The notes under the pieces were generated by a model that ran no database searches, had not been told where the DNA came from, and worked only from the letters and a program-made list of their open reading frames with translations. 64,000 bases of DNA, taken from the NCBI RefSeq assembly GCF_039555535.1, contig NZ_CP154630.1, positions 124,001-188,000 on the forward strand, written 5' to 3'. Source of the DNA: Stenotrophomonas maltophilia (GTDB lineage: Bacteria > Pseudomonadota > Gammaproteobacteria > Xanthomonadales > Xanthomonadaceae). Within the stretch, counting starts at the first letter, position 1, and each line of letters begins with the position of its first letter. Positions 26,856 through 35,843 of this stretch are shown here, piece by piece. The translations under genes and the position numbers were made by a program.

Positions 26856-28296
26856 GTCTTCTTCGTCCCCGCAGCGCATCTGGGTGGTCGACGACGACCG
26901 CGCCGTGCGCTTCGTGCTGTGCACCGCGCTGCGTGAGGCGGGCTACCAGGTCGTCGATTTCGACAGCGCCGCGCCTGCGTTGCAGGCCTTGAGCGAGGGC
27001 CCGCCGCCGGCGCTGCTGTTCACCGATGTACGCATGCCCGGCGACGACGGCCTGGTGCTGCTGGACAAGCTCAAGGCCGCGCTGCCGCAGCTGCCGGTGG
27101 TGGTGATGTCCGCCTACACCGATGTGGCCAGCACGGCGGGGGCATTCCGCGGTGGCGCGCATGAGTTCCTGTCCAAGCCGTTTGATCTGGACGATGCGGT
27201 GGCGCTGGCACAGCGCGTGCTGCCGGCTGTGGCACCGGCACTGGCCACGCCCACGCCTGCCGCCGAAACGCACAGCGACCAGCCGCCGCAACTGGTGGGC
27301 GATACCCCGCCGATGCGCGCGCTGTTCCGCGCCATCGGTCGCCTGGCACAGGCGCCGTTGGCGGTGCTGATCACCGGTGAGACCGGCACCGGCAAGGAAC
27401 TGGTGGCCAATGCGCTGCATCGTGAATCACCCCGCGCGCACGGTCCGTTCGTCGCGCTCAATACTGCGGCGATTCCCGCCGAACTGCTGGAGAGCGAGCT
27501 GTTCGGCCACGAGGCCGGTGCCTTCACCGGCGCGCAGCGCCGCCATATCGGCCGTTTCGAGCAGGCCGACGGCGGCACGCTGTTCCTGGATGAAATCGGC
27601 GACATGCCGTTGCCGCTGCAGACCCGCCTGCTGCGTGTGCTGGCGCAGGGTGAGTTCTTCCGCGTGGGTGGCCGCGAGCTGATCCGCGTCGACGTGCGCG
27701 TGGTGGCCGCCACCCACCAGGATCTGGAGGGACTGGTCGCGCAGGGGAAGTTCCGCGCTGATCTGCTGCACCGCCTGGACGTGGTGCGCCTGCAGCTGCC
27801 GCCACTGCGCGAGCGCCGCGAGGACATCGCGCAATTGGCCAGCACCTTCCTGGCTGCCGCCGCACGCAAGCTGGATACCCCGCCGAAGCGCCTGACCGCC
27901 GCGGCCCTGCAGGCGCTGCGCGAGCACGACTGGCCGGGCAATGTGCGCGAGCTGGAGAACGTGTGCTGGCGGATGGCCGCGCTGGCCGCCGCCGACACCA
28001 TCGGCGTGGCCGACGTCGATACCGCGCTCAATCGCGCGCATGGCCGCCGCAGCCCCGCGCACGGTGCCGATCCGGGGCAGTGGGAAGCGCTGCTGGCCGA
28101 GTGGGCACGCCGGCAGCTGGCCGAAGGCGTGGAAGGGTTGCATGCGCAGGTGCGCGAGCGGGTCGACCATGCGCTGCTGGAGGCCGCGCTGCAGATCACC
28201 CATGGGCGCCGCGCAGAAGCCGCTGCCCGCCTGGGCCTGGGCCGCAATACCCTTACCCGCAAGCTGGGCGCCGGACGTCGCCGCGGGGGCCATTGA
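26848..28296 (+). CDS. ntrC: Nitrogen regulation response regulator NtrC (sigma-54 activator)
   Basis: 482-residue activator of sigma-54 promoters for nitrogen-scavenging genes such as glnA and amtB. The receiver domain has acidic residues DDD (15-17), phospho-acceptor Asp60 in FTDVRMPG and Lys in LSKPFD. The AAA+ domain shows Walker A GETGTGKE, the sigma-54 contact GAFTGA, Walker B LFLDEIGDMP and the DWPGNVRELEN sensor region. The C terminus is a Fis-type helix-turn-helix (RAEAAARLGLGRNTLTRKL). It starts inside the end of ntrB, so the two are co-translated. Confidence 0.96.
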   Translation: MSESSSSPQRIWVVDDDRAVRFVLCTALREAGYQVVDFDSAAPALQALSEGPPPALLFTDVRMPGDDGLVLLDKLKAALPQLPVVVMSAYTDVASTAGAFRGGAHEFLSKPFDLDDAVALAQRVLPAVAPALATPTPAAETHSDQPPQLVGDTPPMRALFRAIGRLAQAPLAVLITGETGTGKELVANALHRESPRAHGPFVALNTAAIPAELLESELFGHEAGAFTGAQRRHIGRFEQADGGTLFLDEIGDMPLPLQTRLLRVLAQGEFFRVGGRELIRVDVRVVAATHQDLEGLVAQGKFRADLLHRLDVVRLQLPPLRERREDIAQLASTFLAAAARKLDTPPKRLTAAALQALREHDWPGNVRELENVCWRMAALAAADTIGVADVDTALNRAHGRRSPAHGADPGQWEALLAEWARRQLAEGVEGLHAQVRERVDHALLEAALQITHGRRAEAAARLGLGRNTLTRKLGAGRRRGGH

Positions 28297-28389
28297 ACGG
28301 CCCCTGCACGCGATCCTCGCGCCCGCTTGCCGAACCGTTGATCGTTCATGGACGATGCCGTCCGTAGTGTCACCTGCAAGGAGTCTTCG

Positions 28390-28959
28390 ATGCGTCTGTC
28401 CTCTGCCATCCTGCCGTTGTCCGCCGCCGTGCTGCTGTCTGCCTGTGGCAGTGCGCCGAAGAAGGCCGAGCCCACCCCGCCGCCGCCGACCGTGGTCAGC
28501 GCCGCGAAACAGGCTGAGGCCAATCTGTCGCCGGCCTCGGCCAGCATCGTCAGTGGCCGCCTGGCATTGATGGCGGAGCCCGGTGGCCTGCACATCACCG
28601 GCCTGATTGGTGGCCTGCAGCCAATGCAGCAGGCCGGCTTCCACATCCACGAGCGCGGCGACTGCAGCGCGGTGGATGCCAGCAGTGCCGGCAACCACTT
28701 CAACCCCGGTGGCGCCGCGCATGGCCGCGCCGGCACCGGCAAGCACCACCTGGGCGACATGGACAATCTGCGTGCCGACGCCCAGGGCCGCGCCAACGTC
28801 GATATCCACCTCAAGGGCGTTACCCTTGGCGGAGGCGCCGCCACCGATATCGCCGGACGTGCATTGGTCGTGCATGCCAACGCCGACGACTATCGCAGCC
28901 AGCCCGCCGGCAATGCCGGCGTCCGCATCGCCTGCGGCGTGATCCGGGTTGTCCGCTGA
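28390..28959 (+). CDS. sodC: Cu/Zn superoxide dismutase lipoprotein, first copy
   Basis: 189-residue envelope SOD that converts superoxide to oxygen and peroxide. ATG 28390 follows AAGGAG at 28378-28383. The signal ends in the lipobox LSAC. Metal ligands are visible in GFHIHERGDCS (two His), NHFNPGG, AAHGRAG, HHLGDMDNL (His and Asp of the zinc site) and LVVHANADDY. The two cysteines of the structural disulfide lie in GDCS and RIACGV. A paralogue follows 31 bases downstream, so this is a tandem pair, probably one transcript. Confidence 0.93.
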   Translation: MRLSSAILPLSAAVLLSACGSAPKKAEPTPPPPTVVSAAKQAEANLSPASASIVSGRLALMAEPGGLHITGLIGGLQPMQQAGFHIHERGDCSAVDASSAGNHFNPGGAAHGRAGTGKHHLGDMDNLRADAQGRANVDIHLKGVTLGGGAATDIAGRALVVHANADDYRSQPAGNAGVRIACGVIRVVR

Positions 28960-28990
28960 TCACTGCAGGCATCATCCAGGGAGAGATTCC

Positions 28991-29605
28991 ATGCGTTTGA
29001 TCCACACTTCGCTGTTCGCCGCCATCACCGCGCTGGGCCTGGCGGCCTGCGGCCAGCAGCCCGCCGCACCGCAGGCGGAAACCCCGCCGGCCGCACCGGC
29101 CGACGGCGCCACCACCGAACCGGCCGCAACACCGGCACCGGCCGCCGATGCTTCGGCCACCGCCGAGCTGGCACCGACCCAGGGCAACGAAGCCAAGGGC
29201 AGCGTCACCTTCAAGGTGGTCGACGGCAAGGTTCACGTGACCGGCCAGATCAGCGGCCTGAAGCCGGGCAGCGAGCATGGCTTCCACATCCACGAGAAGG
29301 GTGACTGCAGCGCGCCGGATGGCATGAGCGCCGGCGGCCACTTCAACCCGGGCCACCAGGATCACGGCAACGTTGCCACCGATCCGCACCACGGCGGCGA
29401 CATGCCCAACATCAAGGCCGACGACAAGGGCGTGGCCACCATCGACGGCCCGGTCTCCAGCAACGTCAACATCGGCAAGGGTGATGACTTCGACATCATC
29501 GGCCGCGGCCTGATCGTCCACGCCGATGCGGATGACTACAAGACCCAGCCGACCGGCAACGCCGGCGCGCGCCTGGCCTGTGCGGTGATCCAGAAGGCCC
29601 CGTAA
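28991..29605 (+). CDS. sodC: Cu/Zn superoxide dismutase lipoprotein, second copy
   Basis: 204-residue paralogue of the preceding gene. The lipobox is LAAC; a long Ala/Pro/Thr-rich linker (about residues 22-58) separates the anchor from the enzyme. Ligand motifs are FHIHEKGDCS, GGHFNPGHQDHG, HHGGDMPNI and LIVHADADDY, all intact, so it should be active. The linker would place it further from the membrane than its neighbour. GGGAGAGA at 28979-28986 serves as ribosome binding site. Confidence 0.93.
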   Translation: MRLIHTSLFAAITALGLAACGQQPAAPQAETPPAAPADGATTEPAATPAPAADASATAELAPTQGNEAKGSVTFKVVDGKVHVTGQISGLKPGSEHGFHIHEKGDCSAPDGMSAGGHFNPGHQDHGNVATDPHHGGDMPNIKADDKGVATIDGPVSSNVNIGKGDDFDIIGRGLIVHADADDYKTQPTGNAGARLACAVIQKAP

Positions 29606-29621
29606 GAAGCACGTGCCGCCT

Positions 29622-29685
29622 GTAGAGCCGAGCCACGCTCGGCTGCTCTGCAGGCGGCCTGAGCCGGGCATGGGCTCGGCGCTAC
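29622..29685. repeat. SMAG-like GTAG/CTAC palindromic element (dimeric)
   Basis: The element begins GTAGAGCCGAGC, forms the hairpin GAGCCGAGC/GCTCGGCTGCTC, then a second hairpin GAGCC...GGCTC, and ends GCGCTAC, so GTAG tetranucleotides face outward at both ends. This is the layout of paired SMAG elements, the REP-like repeats of Stenotrophomonas maltophilia. It lies between converging genes and may act as a bidirectional terminator. Confidence 0.75.
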
Positions 29686-29707
29686 AACACGCGGCGCCCG
29701 TTTCCTG

Positions 29708-30595
29708 TCAGCGCGCCAGCAGCTCGCGCGCGTCCTGCCCGGCCTCGCAATGCACGAACAGCACCGGCACACCGTGTGCTTCCAGCACCGCGGCCATCTG
29801 CCGCTGGCGCATCAGGAACTGCTCGTAGATGCCCTTCAGGCGGTCGCAGTCGTTCTTGCCGTGGTTGTAGTGCGCACACCAGCCGGCCGGGTCGAACAGC
29901 GCCATGCGTGCCTCGCCATGGGTGTAACGCAGCAGCGGCTCGGGCGCGGCGTTGAGCCACTCGTCCTCGCCCGGCGCCATGATAGCGGTCTCGATCAGCG
30001 GCCACAGCGCGGCCAGGCCCTGGTTGTCGTACTGCATCGACATCATCGCGGCCAGGTCGTTCACGGTGAAATAGCGCGCGTGCTCGATGCGGGCACCGAA
30101 GCTGTTCTGCGCCATCAACGCGGTGTCGGCATGCGCCATGCCGTTGGCCAGCAGTGTCTCTTCCAGCGCATTGGCCACTGCATTGGTGGTGGCCACGTCG
30201 CTGCCGGTCAGCAGGAACGGCACCACGCGCAGGCCACCGCCCACCAGGCTGGCATCGGCCTGGAACGGCAGCGGTACGTCACCGTTGGCATCGGTACCGA
30301 ACGCCAGCAGGCGCGGGCCCTGGTTGCGGCCCGGGGCACGCATCTGCAGTTCTTCCAGGCGGCGATGGATCGGCCAGCCCGGGCGCAGTACTTCGGCCGG
30401 GTCGAAATGGGCGGCAGCGAACACCAGGTCCAGCTCGGCCACCTGCGGCACCAGCTTGGACAGGTCGCGGCCGACGCGTTCGGCCAGTTCACCGGCCTGT
30501 TCAGCGCTGAGCACCGCCTGGCGGGGGATTTCGCCGCCGGCCAGTTCCAGGGCCAGCACGCCAAGGGCATTCATCGCGGGGTCGGGTTTGCTCAT
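29708..30595 (-). CDS. Conserved protein of unknown function
   Basis: 295 residues, soluble, no signal peptide; family not recognised. It contains a Gly-rich segment (ASLVGGGLRVVPFLLTGSD), a long acidic C-terminal half with DPAGWCAHYNHGKNDCDRLKGIYEQFLMRQRQM, and the sequence VLFVHCEAGQDARELLAR at the end. The start at 30595 is an ATG shortly after a promoter-like spacer shared with the divergent thiolase gene. Conservation in Xanthomonadaceae is my recollection, not checked. Confidence 0.7.
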   Translation of the reverse strand: MSKPDPAMNALGVLALELAGGEIPRQAVLSAEQAGELAERVGRDLSKLVPQVAELDLVFAAAHFDPAEVLRPGWPIHRRLEELQMRAPGRNQGPRLLAFGTDANGDVPLPFQADASLVGGGLRVVPFLLTGSDVATTNAVANALEETLLANGMAHADTALMAQNSFGARIEHARYFTVNDLAAMMSMQYDNQGLAALWPLIETAIMAPGEDEWLNAAPEPLLRYTHGEARMALFDPAGWCAHYNHGKNDCDRLKGIYEQFLMRQRQMAAVLEAHGVPVLFVHCEAGQDARELLAR

Positions 30596-30703
30596 GGTTC
30601 CACGGTTGGCCCATCACAGGGCGGCAGCTACACTTGGCTCCATTATGCCTGCTCCGTCGTGCAGGCCATGTTGCAGACACCCTCATCCATGCCAGGTATC
30701 TCC

Positions 30704-31984
30704 ATGCCCAACGCTCGTCCCGTCGCCATCCTCGGTGGCGTCCGCATTCCGTTCTGCCGCCAGAACACCGCGTATTCGGATGTCGGCAACCTCGGCATGT
30801 CGGTCCGTACGCTGGGCGCGCTGGTCGAACGGTTCGGCCTGCATGGCCAGCAGCTCGGTGAAGTGGCGATGGGTGCGGTGATCAAGCACTCCAGCGACTG
30901 GAACCTGGGCCGCGAAGCCACGCTATCCTCCGGCCTGTCGCCGCTGACCCCGGGCATCACCCTGCAGCGCGCCTGTGGTACTTCGCTGGACAGCATCATC
31001 ACCGTTGCCAACAAGATCGCGCTGGGCCAGATCGAATCGGGCATCGGCGGCGGTTCCGATACCACGTCCGACGTGCCGATCGTCTACGGCAAGAAGCTGC
31101 GTGCGCGCCTGCTGGCTGCCAACCGTGCCAAGAGCACCGGCGACAAGATCCGTGCGCTCACCGCCGGCTTCAAGTTCTCCGAACTGAAGCCCGAGTTCCC
31201 GGGCGTGGCCGAGCCGCGCACCGGCAAGAGCATGGGCGACCATTGCGAGGACATGGCCAAGGAATGGAACATCTCGCGCGACTCGCAGGACGAGTGGGCG
31301 GTGTCCTCGCACAAGAAGCTGGCTGCCGCTTATGAGCGTGGCTTCTTCAACGACCTGATCGCACCGTTCCGTGGCGTCGAGCGCGACAACATCCTGCGCC
31401 CGGATACCTCGCTGGAAAAGCTCGCCACACTGAAGCCGGCCTTCGACAAGGTCTCCGGCCGCGGCACGCTCACCGCCGCCAATTCCACCCCGCTCACCGA
31501 TGGCGCTGCCGCGGTGCTGCTGGCCAGCGAGGAATGGGCGCGTGCGCACGGCCATGAGCCGCAGGCCTACCTGCGTGATGCCCACGTGTCGGCCGTTGAC
31601 TTCGTGCACGGCGAAGGCCTGCTGATGGCGCCGACGGTGGCCGTGCCGGAAATGCTCAAGCGCAACGGCCTGACCCTGCAGGACTTCGACATCTACGAGA
31701 TCCACGAAGCCTTCGCTGCGCAGGTGCTGTGCACCCTGCGTGCGTGGGAGAGCGAGGATTACTGTCGCAACCGCCTGGGCCTGGACGCGCCGCTGGGCCG
31801 CATCGACCCGGACAAGATCAACCTGCTGGGTTCGTCGCTGGCTACCGGCCATCCGTTCGCCGCCACCGGCGCACGCGTGATCGCAACGGCGGCCAAGCAG
31901 CTGGCCGAACGCGGCGGCGGCCGTGCACTGGTATCGATCTGCACCGCCGGCGGCATGGGTGTGGTGGCGATCGTCGAACGCTGA
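30704..31984 (+). CDS. fadI: Acetyl-CoA C-acyltransferase (thiolase, FadI-like)
   Basis: 426-residue thiolase that cleaves 3-ketoacyl-CoA in beta-oxidation or condenses acetyl-CoA. It has nucleophilic Cys in LQRACGTSLDS, the loop IYEIHEAFAAQ, the active-site His in LATGHPFAATGAR, and the second Cys in ICTAGGMGVV. The usual GHPxGA Gly is replaced by Ala (GHPFAATG). I chose ATG 30704 because MPNARPVAILGG is a natural N terminus and AGG lies upstream; in-frame ATGs at 30689 and 30668 are alternatives. It stands alone, without a fadJ-type partner beside it, so its exact pathway is open. Confidence 0.88.
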   Translation: MPNARPVAILGGVRIPFCRQNTAYSDVGNLGMSVRTLGALVERFGLHGQQLGEVAMGAVIKHSSDWNLGREATLSSGLSPLTPGITLQRACGTSLDSIITVANKIALGQIESGIGGGSDTTSDVPIVYGKKLRARLLAANRAKSTGDKIRALTAGFKFSELKPEFPGVAEPRTGKSMGDHCEDMAKEWNISRDSQDEWAVSSHKKLAAAYERGFFNDLIAPFRGVERDNILRPDTSLEKLATLKPAFDKVSGRGTLTAANSTPLTDGAAAVLLASEEWARAHGHEPQAYLRDAHVSAVDFVHGEGLLMAPTVAVPEMLKRNGLTLQDFDIYEIHEAFAAQVLCTLRAWESEDYCRNRLGLDAPLGRIDPDKINLLGSSLATGHPFAATGARVIATAAKQLAERGGGRALVSICTAGGMGVVAIVER

Positions 31985-31998
31985 TTGTTGCGACCACA

Positions 31999-32021
31999 CG
32001 CCAACCAAGGTTGGCGACTAC
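31999..32021 (-). repeat. SMAG-like palindrome (GTAG on minus strand)
   Basis: Read on the minus strand it is GTAGTCGCCAACCTTGGTTGGCG: the GTAG head followed by a hairpin GCCAACC/GGTTGGC. It lies just after the thiolase gene and before the terminator. Confidence 0.7.
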
Positions 32022-32035
32022 CGGGTTCCACATAT

Positions 32036-32064
32036 GAAAACGCCGCCCGATGGGCGGCGTTTTC
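32036..32064. terminator. Bidirectional rho-independent terminator
   Basis: GAAAACGCCGCCC and GGGCGGCGTTTTC form a perfect 13-bp stem with a 3-base loop and an A/T run on each side, so it can end both the thiolase transcript (+) and the hemY transcript (-). Confidence 0.9.
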
Positions 32065-32115
32065 GTTGGTTGCTCCGGTGGGTGCCGACCGTTGGCCGGC
32101 ACACCTCAGCCATGC

Positions 32116-33411
32116 TTACGGCAACCGCGGATTACCGAATTCGTCGCGCTCTTCGTTGGCGTCATACACCGGCGGCTGCACCGCGATCGGCTGCTCTTCC
32201 ACCGTGGCCCGCGACGGCGCTTCAATGCCGCGAACCAGCTCCACGCTGTCCTCGCCACGCTGCAGGCGCAGTGCATTGGCCAGGCACTGCGCGGCCAGCG
32301 CGTGTTCGCCACGCTGCGCGAACATTTCACCCAGCGCTTCCCATGCCGGCGCACCCGCGCCCGCGGCGATGGCTTCGTGCAGGAACGCATCGGCGGCATC
32401 CCACTGCTGCTGGGCCAGCGCCACGCGGCCCTGTGCCAGGCGCAGCGCGGCCGAGTCGTCATGTACGTTGCGCCAGCGCGCCAGGTTGCTCTGGCGGGTG
32501 GCCAGGCGCTCGGCCGGCAGTCGGCCATACAGCGCCACCAGCTCGTCGTCCCAGCGATGGTCCAGGGCCTGTTCCAGCGCCAGCAGCGCGGGCTCGTCCC
32601 AGTTCAGTGCTACCGCACGGCTGGCATACGCGCCCACCACGTCCGGGGTGGGGCGCAGCGCCTTCGGCGTGGCCTCCCACTGCGCGGCCAGCGCATTGAC
32701 GTCGGCCGCTTCCAGCAGCGCCTGTGCCGCCAGGCGTGCTTCCAGTTCGCTGTTCGCGTCGGTCGGCAGCACCTTGCTCTGGCGCAGCGCACCCAGCTGG
32801 CCATAGGCCTCGTGGGCGCGGCCGGCGCGGGCCAGCGCTTCGGTACGCAGCCACAGGCCGCGTGGCGGCAGCGGCTGGATTGCCGCTACGTCCAGGGCAT
32901 TGATCGCATCCACCGGCAGGTCGCGCGCCAACAGCTGTTCGGCGCGCAGCAGCGCCTGCAGCGTGGCATCGCTTTCGCCCAGGCGCTGCAGCAGTGCTTC
33001 ACCGGCGGGGCCGTCGGCACGCGCCTGTGCGCTGCGCACAGCGTTGGCCAGCGCCACCGCGCTCACTTCCGGGTCCTTGGCCGCGCCGTCCAGCAGCTTC
33101 TCGGCACGCTGCCACTGGCCATGTTCGTATGCCTGCAGGCCGTCGATCAGGCGCACCCGGCCCTGCTTGCGGCGGTAGCGGCCCCAGGCCCGGAACGGTG
33201 CGGCAATCAGGCTCCACAGCAGCCACAGCACCAGCACCGCGATCACCGACAGCAGCGCTACCTTCGGCAGGTTGCTGTGATAGTCGTAGCCGCCGTAGCG
33301 CAGGGTCACTTCGCCGAAGCGGTTGAGGTCATCGGCGCCGAGCCATTGCGCGGCGACCACGCCGATGGCCACGGCCAGCAACAGCACGACCAGGGATTGC
33401 AGGGGTTTCAT
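32116..33411 (-). CDS. hemY: HemY-like TPR protein of the haem gene cluster
   Basis: 431-residue inner-membrane protein with two N-terminal membrane helices (MKPLQSLVVLLLAVAIGVVAAQ and VALLSVIAVLVLWLLWSLI) and a cytosolic TPR-like helical repeat region (from about residue 100). It is the proteobacterial HemY of hemCDXY clusters, distinct from protoporphyrinogen oxidase HemY of Bacillus. Its role in late haem synthesis is not well defined. It begins 6 bases after hemX ends, so it is the last gene of the hemD-hemX-hemY operon. Confidence 0.9.
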   Translation of the reverse strand: MKPLQSLVVLLLAVAIGVVAAQWLGADDLNRFGEVTLRYGGYDYHSNLPKVALLSVIAVLVLWLLWSLIAAPFRAWGRYRRKQGRVRLIDGLQAYEHGQWQRAEKLLDGAAKDPEVSAVALANAVRSAQARADGPAGEALLQRLGESDATLQALLRAEQLLARDLPVDAINALDVAAIQPLPPRGLWLRTEALARAGRAHEAYGQLGALRQSKVLPTDANSELEARLAAQALLEAADVNALAAQWEATPKALRPTPDVVGAYASRAVALNWDEPALLALEQALDHRWDDELVALYGRLPAERLATRQSNLARWRNVHDDSAALRLAQGRVALAQQQWDAADAFLHEAIAAGAGAPAWEALGEMFAQRGEHALAAQCLANALRLQRGEDSVELVRGIEAPSRATVEEQPIAVQPPVYDANEERDEFGNPRLP

Positions 33412-33417
33412 GCGGGA

Positions 33418-34395
33418 TTACCTCCGGTCGGTCTGGGTGCGCAGTTGCTGCAGGGTGCTGCCAAGAACGGCGTTGCTGGCCTGCAGCGGAAGCTCGCGCA
33501 AGGCCTTCAGTTCAGCACGTTGCGCGCGCAGGGCCGGTGAATCCGGCCAGCGTCGCTGTGCCCAGTGCTCCACGCGTGCCAACGCGGTATCGCGGCCGGC
33601 GCGGTCGCCACGTTCGATCGCGGCGCGCGCCAGGGTCAGTTCCAGTTGCAATGCATCGTCGGCATTGCGGCGTTCGGCAGCGGTCAGCGGGCCGTTCTGG
33701 CGGCTCGGTGTGATGTCCACGAACGGGGCCAGCGTCGATTGCCACCATGGTTTTGCGGGGGCGGTCGCAGCGTTGCCGGTCACGTGCGAGGGCAGCCCCT
33801 GCAGTGCCTTGGCCAAGGCATCCAGGCGCTGCAGCGACTGCACGCGCGGGCCGGCGCCCAGTGCATCGAGCGCATCGCGCTCCTGCACCAGCGCCTGGCG
33901 CAGGTTCAGGCCTTCGCTGTCGGGAAGGTCGGCCAGCGCGGTGGCAGCCTGTGCGTACAGGCGGCGCGCGCCGTCCACGTCGTCGGCGTAGTTGAGGCGC
34001 TGCGCGGCCTGGGTCAGCAGCAGTTCGGCCTCATCGCGCTGTACCGCCTGGCGCCCCTGGTTGGCGCTGTCGGCCAGCTTGGCCAGGTTCTCTTCCAGCA
34101 GCGCACTGCGCTGCGAGAGGCCCAGCATCTCGTCGCGCAGCACGCGGTTGGTGGCCGCCGCATCCTGCAGGCGCTGGCTGGTCGCGCGCTGGTCGCGGCG
34201 CAGCGCGTCCAGCGTGGCTTCCAGGCCCTGCAGCTGCACGGCGGTGGTCTGCGCCTGCGCGTACTGCTCTTCCTGTTGCTGCTGCCAGAAGTACCAGCCG
34301 GCATAGCCGCCCGCACCCAGCACGACCACCCCGGCCAGCGGCAGCAGCCAGCGCACGGGTCGATGGGGTGGAGCAGCGGGCGGAGTGTCGTTCAT
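33418..34395 (-). CDS. hemX: HemX-like membrane protein
   Basis: 325 residues with a short Pro-rich cytosolic head, one membrane helix (LLPLAGVVVLGAGGYAGWYFW) and a periplasmic coiled coil rich in Gln, Ala and Asp (about 45-150) followed by helical repeats. Matches HemX of enterics and pseudomonads; often annotated as uroporphyrinogen-III methyltransferase, but the SAM-binding methylase motifs are absent, so that enzyme name is unlikely to hold. The ATG at 34395 has MNDTPPAAPPHRP as a natural start. Confidence 0.88.
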   Translation of the reverse strand: MNDTPPAAPPHRPVRWLLPLAGVVVLGAGGYAGWYFWQQQQEEQYAQAQTTAVQLQGLEATLDALRRDQRATSQRLQDAAATNRVLRDEMLGLSQRSALLEENLAKLADSANQGRQAVQRDEAELLLTQAAQRLNYADDVDGARRLYAQAATALADLPDSEGLNLRQALVQERDALDALGAGPRVQSLQRLDALAKALQGLPSHVTGNAATAPAKPWWQSTLAPFVDITPSRQNGPLTAAERRNADDALQLELTLARAAIERGDRAGRDTALARVEHWAQRRWPDSPALRAQRAELKALRELPLQASNAVLGSTLQQLRTQTDRR

Positions 34396-34498
34396 CGGGC
34401 TTCCTTGTCGGCTGTGTTGCCAGTCGGTTCCGGCAGGCCGCGTTGTGCACAGCATCACTGTTGCCGACGGCAGCGGCAAGCGTGACGCACGTCCCTGT

Positions 34499-35308
34499 TC
34501 AGGTCGCTGCCGGGCCGGTGAGCGTGGCGTGTGCAGCGGCGACCAATTGTTCAGTGGTTGGCCCGGCACTGCGCACGACCCGGTGCAGGCCCAGGCCGCG
34601 AGCCTGTTCACCCAGCCGGTCGCTGGCGACCACGATGCTGGCATGTGCCCGCAGGCGGTGCTGCAGCACAGGCGGAATCTGGCGCCAGAAATGCTGAAGC
34701 GCTTCGCCACTGCTGACCGCAAGCACCCAGGGATACGCTGAACGCTCCAGCCGGGCCAACATACGCGGTGGCAGGCCCAGCAGACGGCGCTGATAGACGT
34801 CGGCGCGTTCGAGGGTGGCGCCGGCCGCTTGCAGCTGCGCACCAATGAGGCCGCGTCCACCGGGGGCGGTGACCAGGCCGATGCGCAGGCCCTGCACCTG
34901 CGCCAGAACCGGCAGGGCGAGCAGGCCTTCGCTGTCCATCCGCTGCGGTGCATGCACCTGGTCAATGCCCTGCGCCCGCAACGCGCGCGCGGTGCCTTCG
35001 CCCACCGTCAGCCAAGGACTGCGCTGCGCCTCGGCCAGCGGCAGCAGCGTGGCGGCTGCGGCCACCGCAGCCGGGCTGGTGAACACCACCCGATCGCAGT
35101 TCAGCGCGCGTTGCAGCTGGCGCACCACTGGCGTGCCCTGCAGGCGTTGCAAGCGCCAGGGCGGCAGGGCCACGACATGCCCGCCCAGCCCAGCAACGGC
35201 GCGGCGCAGCGTCGCATTCTGGCCCCGCGGGCGCAGCGAAATGAAGGTCCAGCCCGCCTCGGAACCGGCAGCGCCAGTGGGTATCGTATGGTCGGCCATT
35301 GCCTGCAT
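34499..35308 (-). CDS. hemD: Uroporphyrinogen-III synthase
   Basis: 269-residue cytosolic enzyme that closes hydroxymethylbilane to uroporphyrinogen III with inversion of ring D. Low sequence conservation is normal for HemD; visible marks are SLRPRGQNATLRRA, VVFTSPAAVAAA, VGEGTARALRAQGI, the central GLVTAPGGRGLI, and AVSSGEALQHFW. ATG 35308 has AAGGG eight bases upstream; ATG 35299 is possible. It heads the hemD-hemX-hemY operon and is divergent from the thioesterase gene, with a 35-base shared spacer. Confidence 0.88.
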   Translation of the reverse strand: MQAMADHTIPTGAAGSEAGWTFISLRPRGQNATLRRAVAGLGGHVVALPPWRLQRLQGTPVVRQLQRALNCDRVVFTSPAAVAAAATLLPLAEAQRSPWLTVGEGTARALRAQGIDQVHAPQRMDSEGLLALPVLAQVQGLRIGLVTAPGGRGLIGAQLQAAGATLERADVYQRRLLGLPPRMLARLERSAYPWVLAVSSGEALQHFWRQIPPVLQHRLRAHASIVVASDRLGEQARGLGLHRVVRSAGPTTEQLVAAAHATLTGPAAT

Positions 35309-35343
35309 TATGCGGGCCCTTCGTTGTCGTGGTCGCTGCTCCG

Positions 35344-35811
35344 ATGTCCGTTGATGCCCTGACTTCCTCGTTGGCCGCCCTGCAGGACGTGCTGGACTGC
35401 ATGCCGGCGGTCCGCGCCATGCAGATCCAGCTCGACGGCTATGCCGACGGCGTGCTGCGCATCACCGCGCCGCTGGCCGCCAACGTCAACGACAAGGGCA
35501 ATGCCTTCGGTGGCAGCCTGGCCTCGGTGCTGACCCTGTCGGGCTGGGCACTGGTCAGCCTGCGCCTGCGCCTGGCCGGCCACGATGCCGAGGTCTACGT
35601 GGCCGACAGCAACCTGCGCTACCTGGCCCCGGTCTACGAAGACCTGCATGCCTATGCCGAAGCGGCCGAAGCCAGCGGCTGGGACGCCTTCCTGAATACC
35701 TTCCGCCAGCGCCGCAAGGCCCGCATCAGCATCATCGCCACCCAGCCCGGCGCCGATGGCAAGCCCGCCGCCGAGTTCAGCGGGCGCTTTGTTGCCTTCG
35801 CCAGAGGGTAG
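35344..35811 (+). CDS. Hot-dog-fold thioesterase-like protein (YiiD C-terminal type)
   Basis: 155 residues. The pattern ANVNDKGNAFGGSLASVLTLSGWALV followed by ADSNLRYLAPVYEDLHA matches the putative thioesterase domain seen at the C terminus of YiiD (PF09500-like hot-dog fold). Likely hydrolyses an acyl-CoA or acyl-ACP; substrate unknown. ATG 35344 is used; the frame is open a little further upstream. Confidence 0.82.
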   Translation: MSVDALTSSLAALQDVLDCMPAVRAMQIQLDGYADGVLRITAPLAANVNDKGNAFGGSLASVLTLSGWALVSLRLRLAGHDAEVYVADSNLRYLAPVYEDLHAYAEAAEASGWDAFLNTFRQRRKARISIIATQPGADGKPAAEFSGRFVAFARG

Positions 35812-35843
35812 GATGGCAGGCTGACGTTCTGGGGAAACCACCG

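Noticed and set aside
27114-28880. Long minus-strand frames opposite ntrC and sodC
   Set aside because: They mirror well-supported genes on the plus strand and contain no family motif.
29750-30703. A long N-terminal extension of the thiolase frame
   Set aside because: It runs antisense over the conserved gene at 29708-30595 and is low-complexity; thiolases begin near MPNARPVAILGG.
33418-34395. Uroporphyrinogen-III C-methyltransferase activity for HemX
   Set aside because: The SAM-binding motifs of CobA/CysG methylases are absent; the protein is a membrane-anchored coiled coil.
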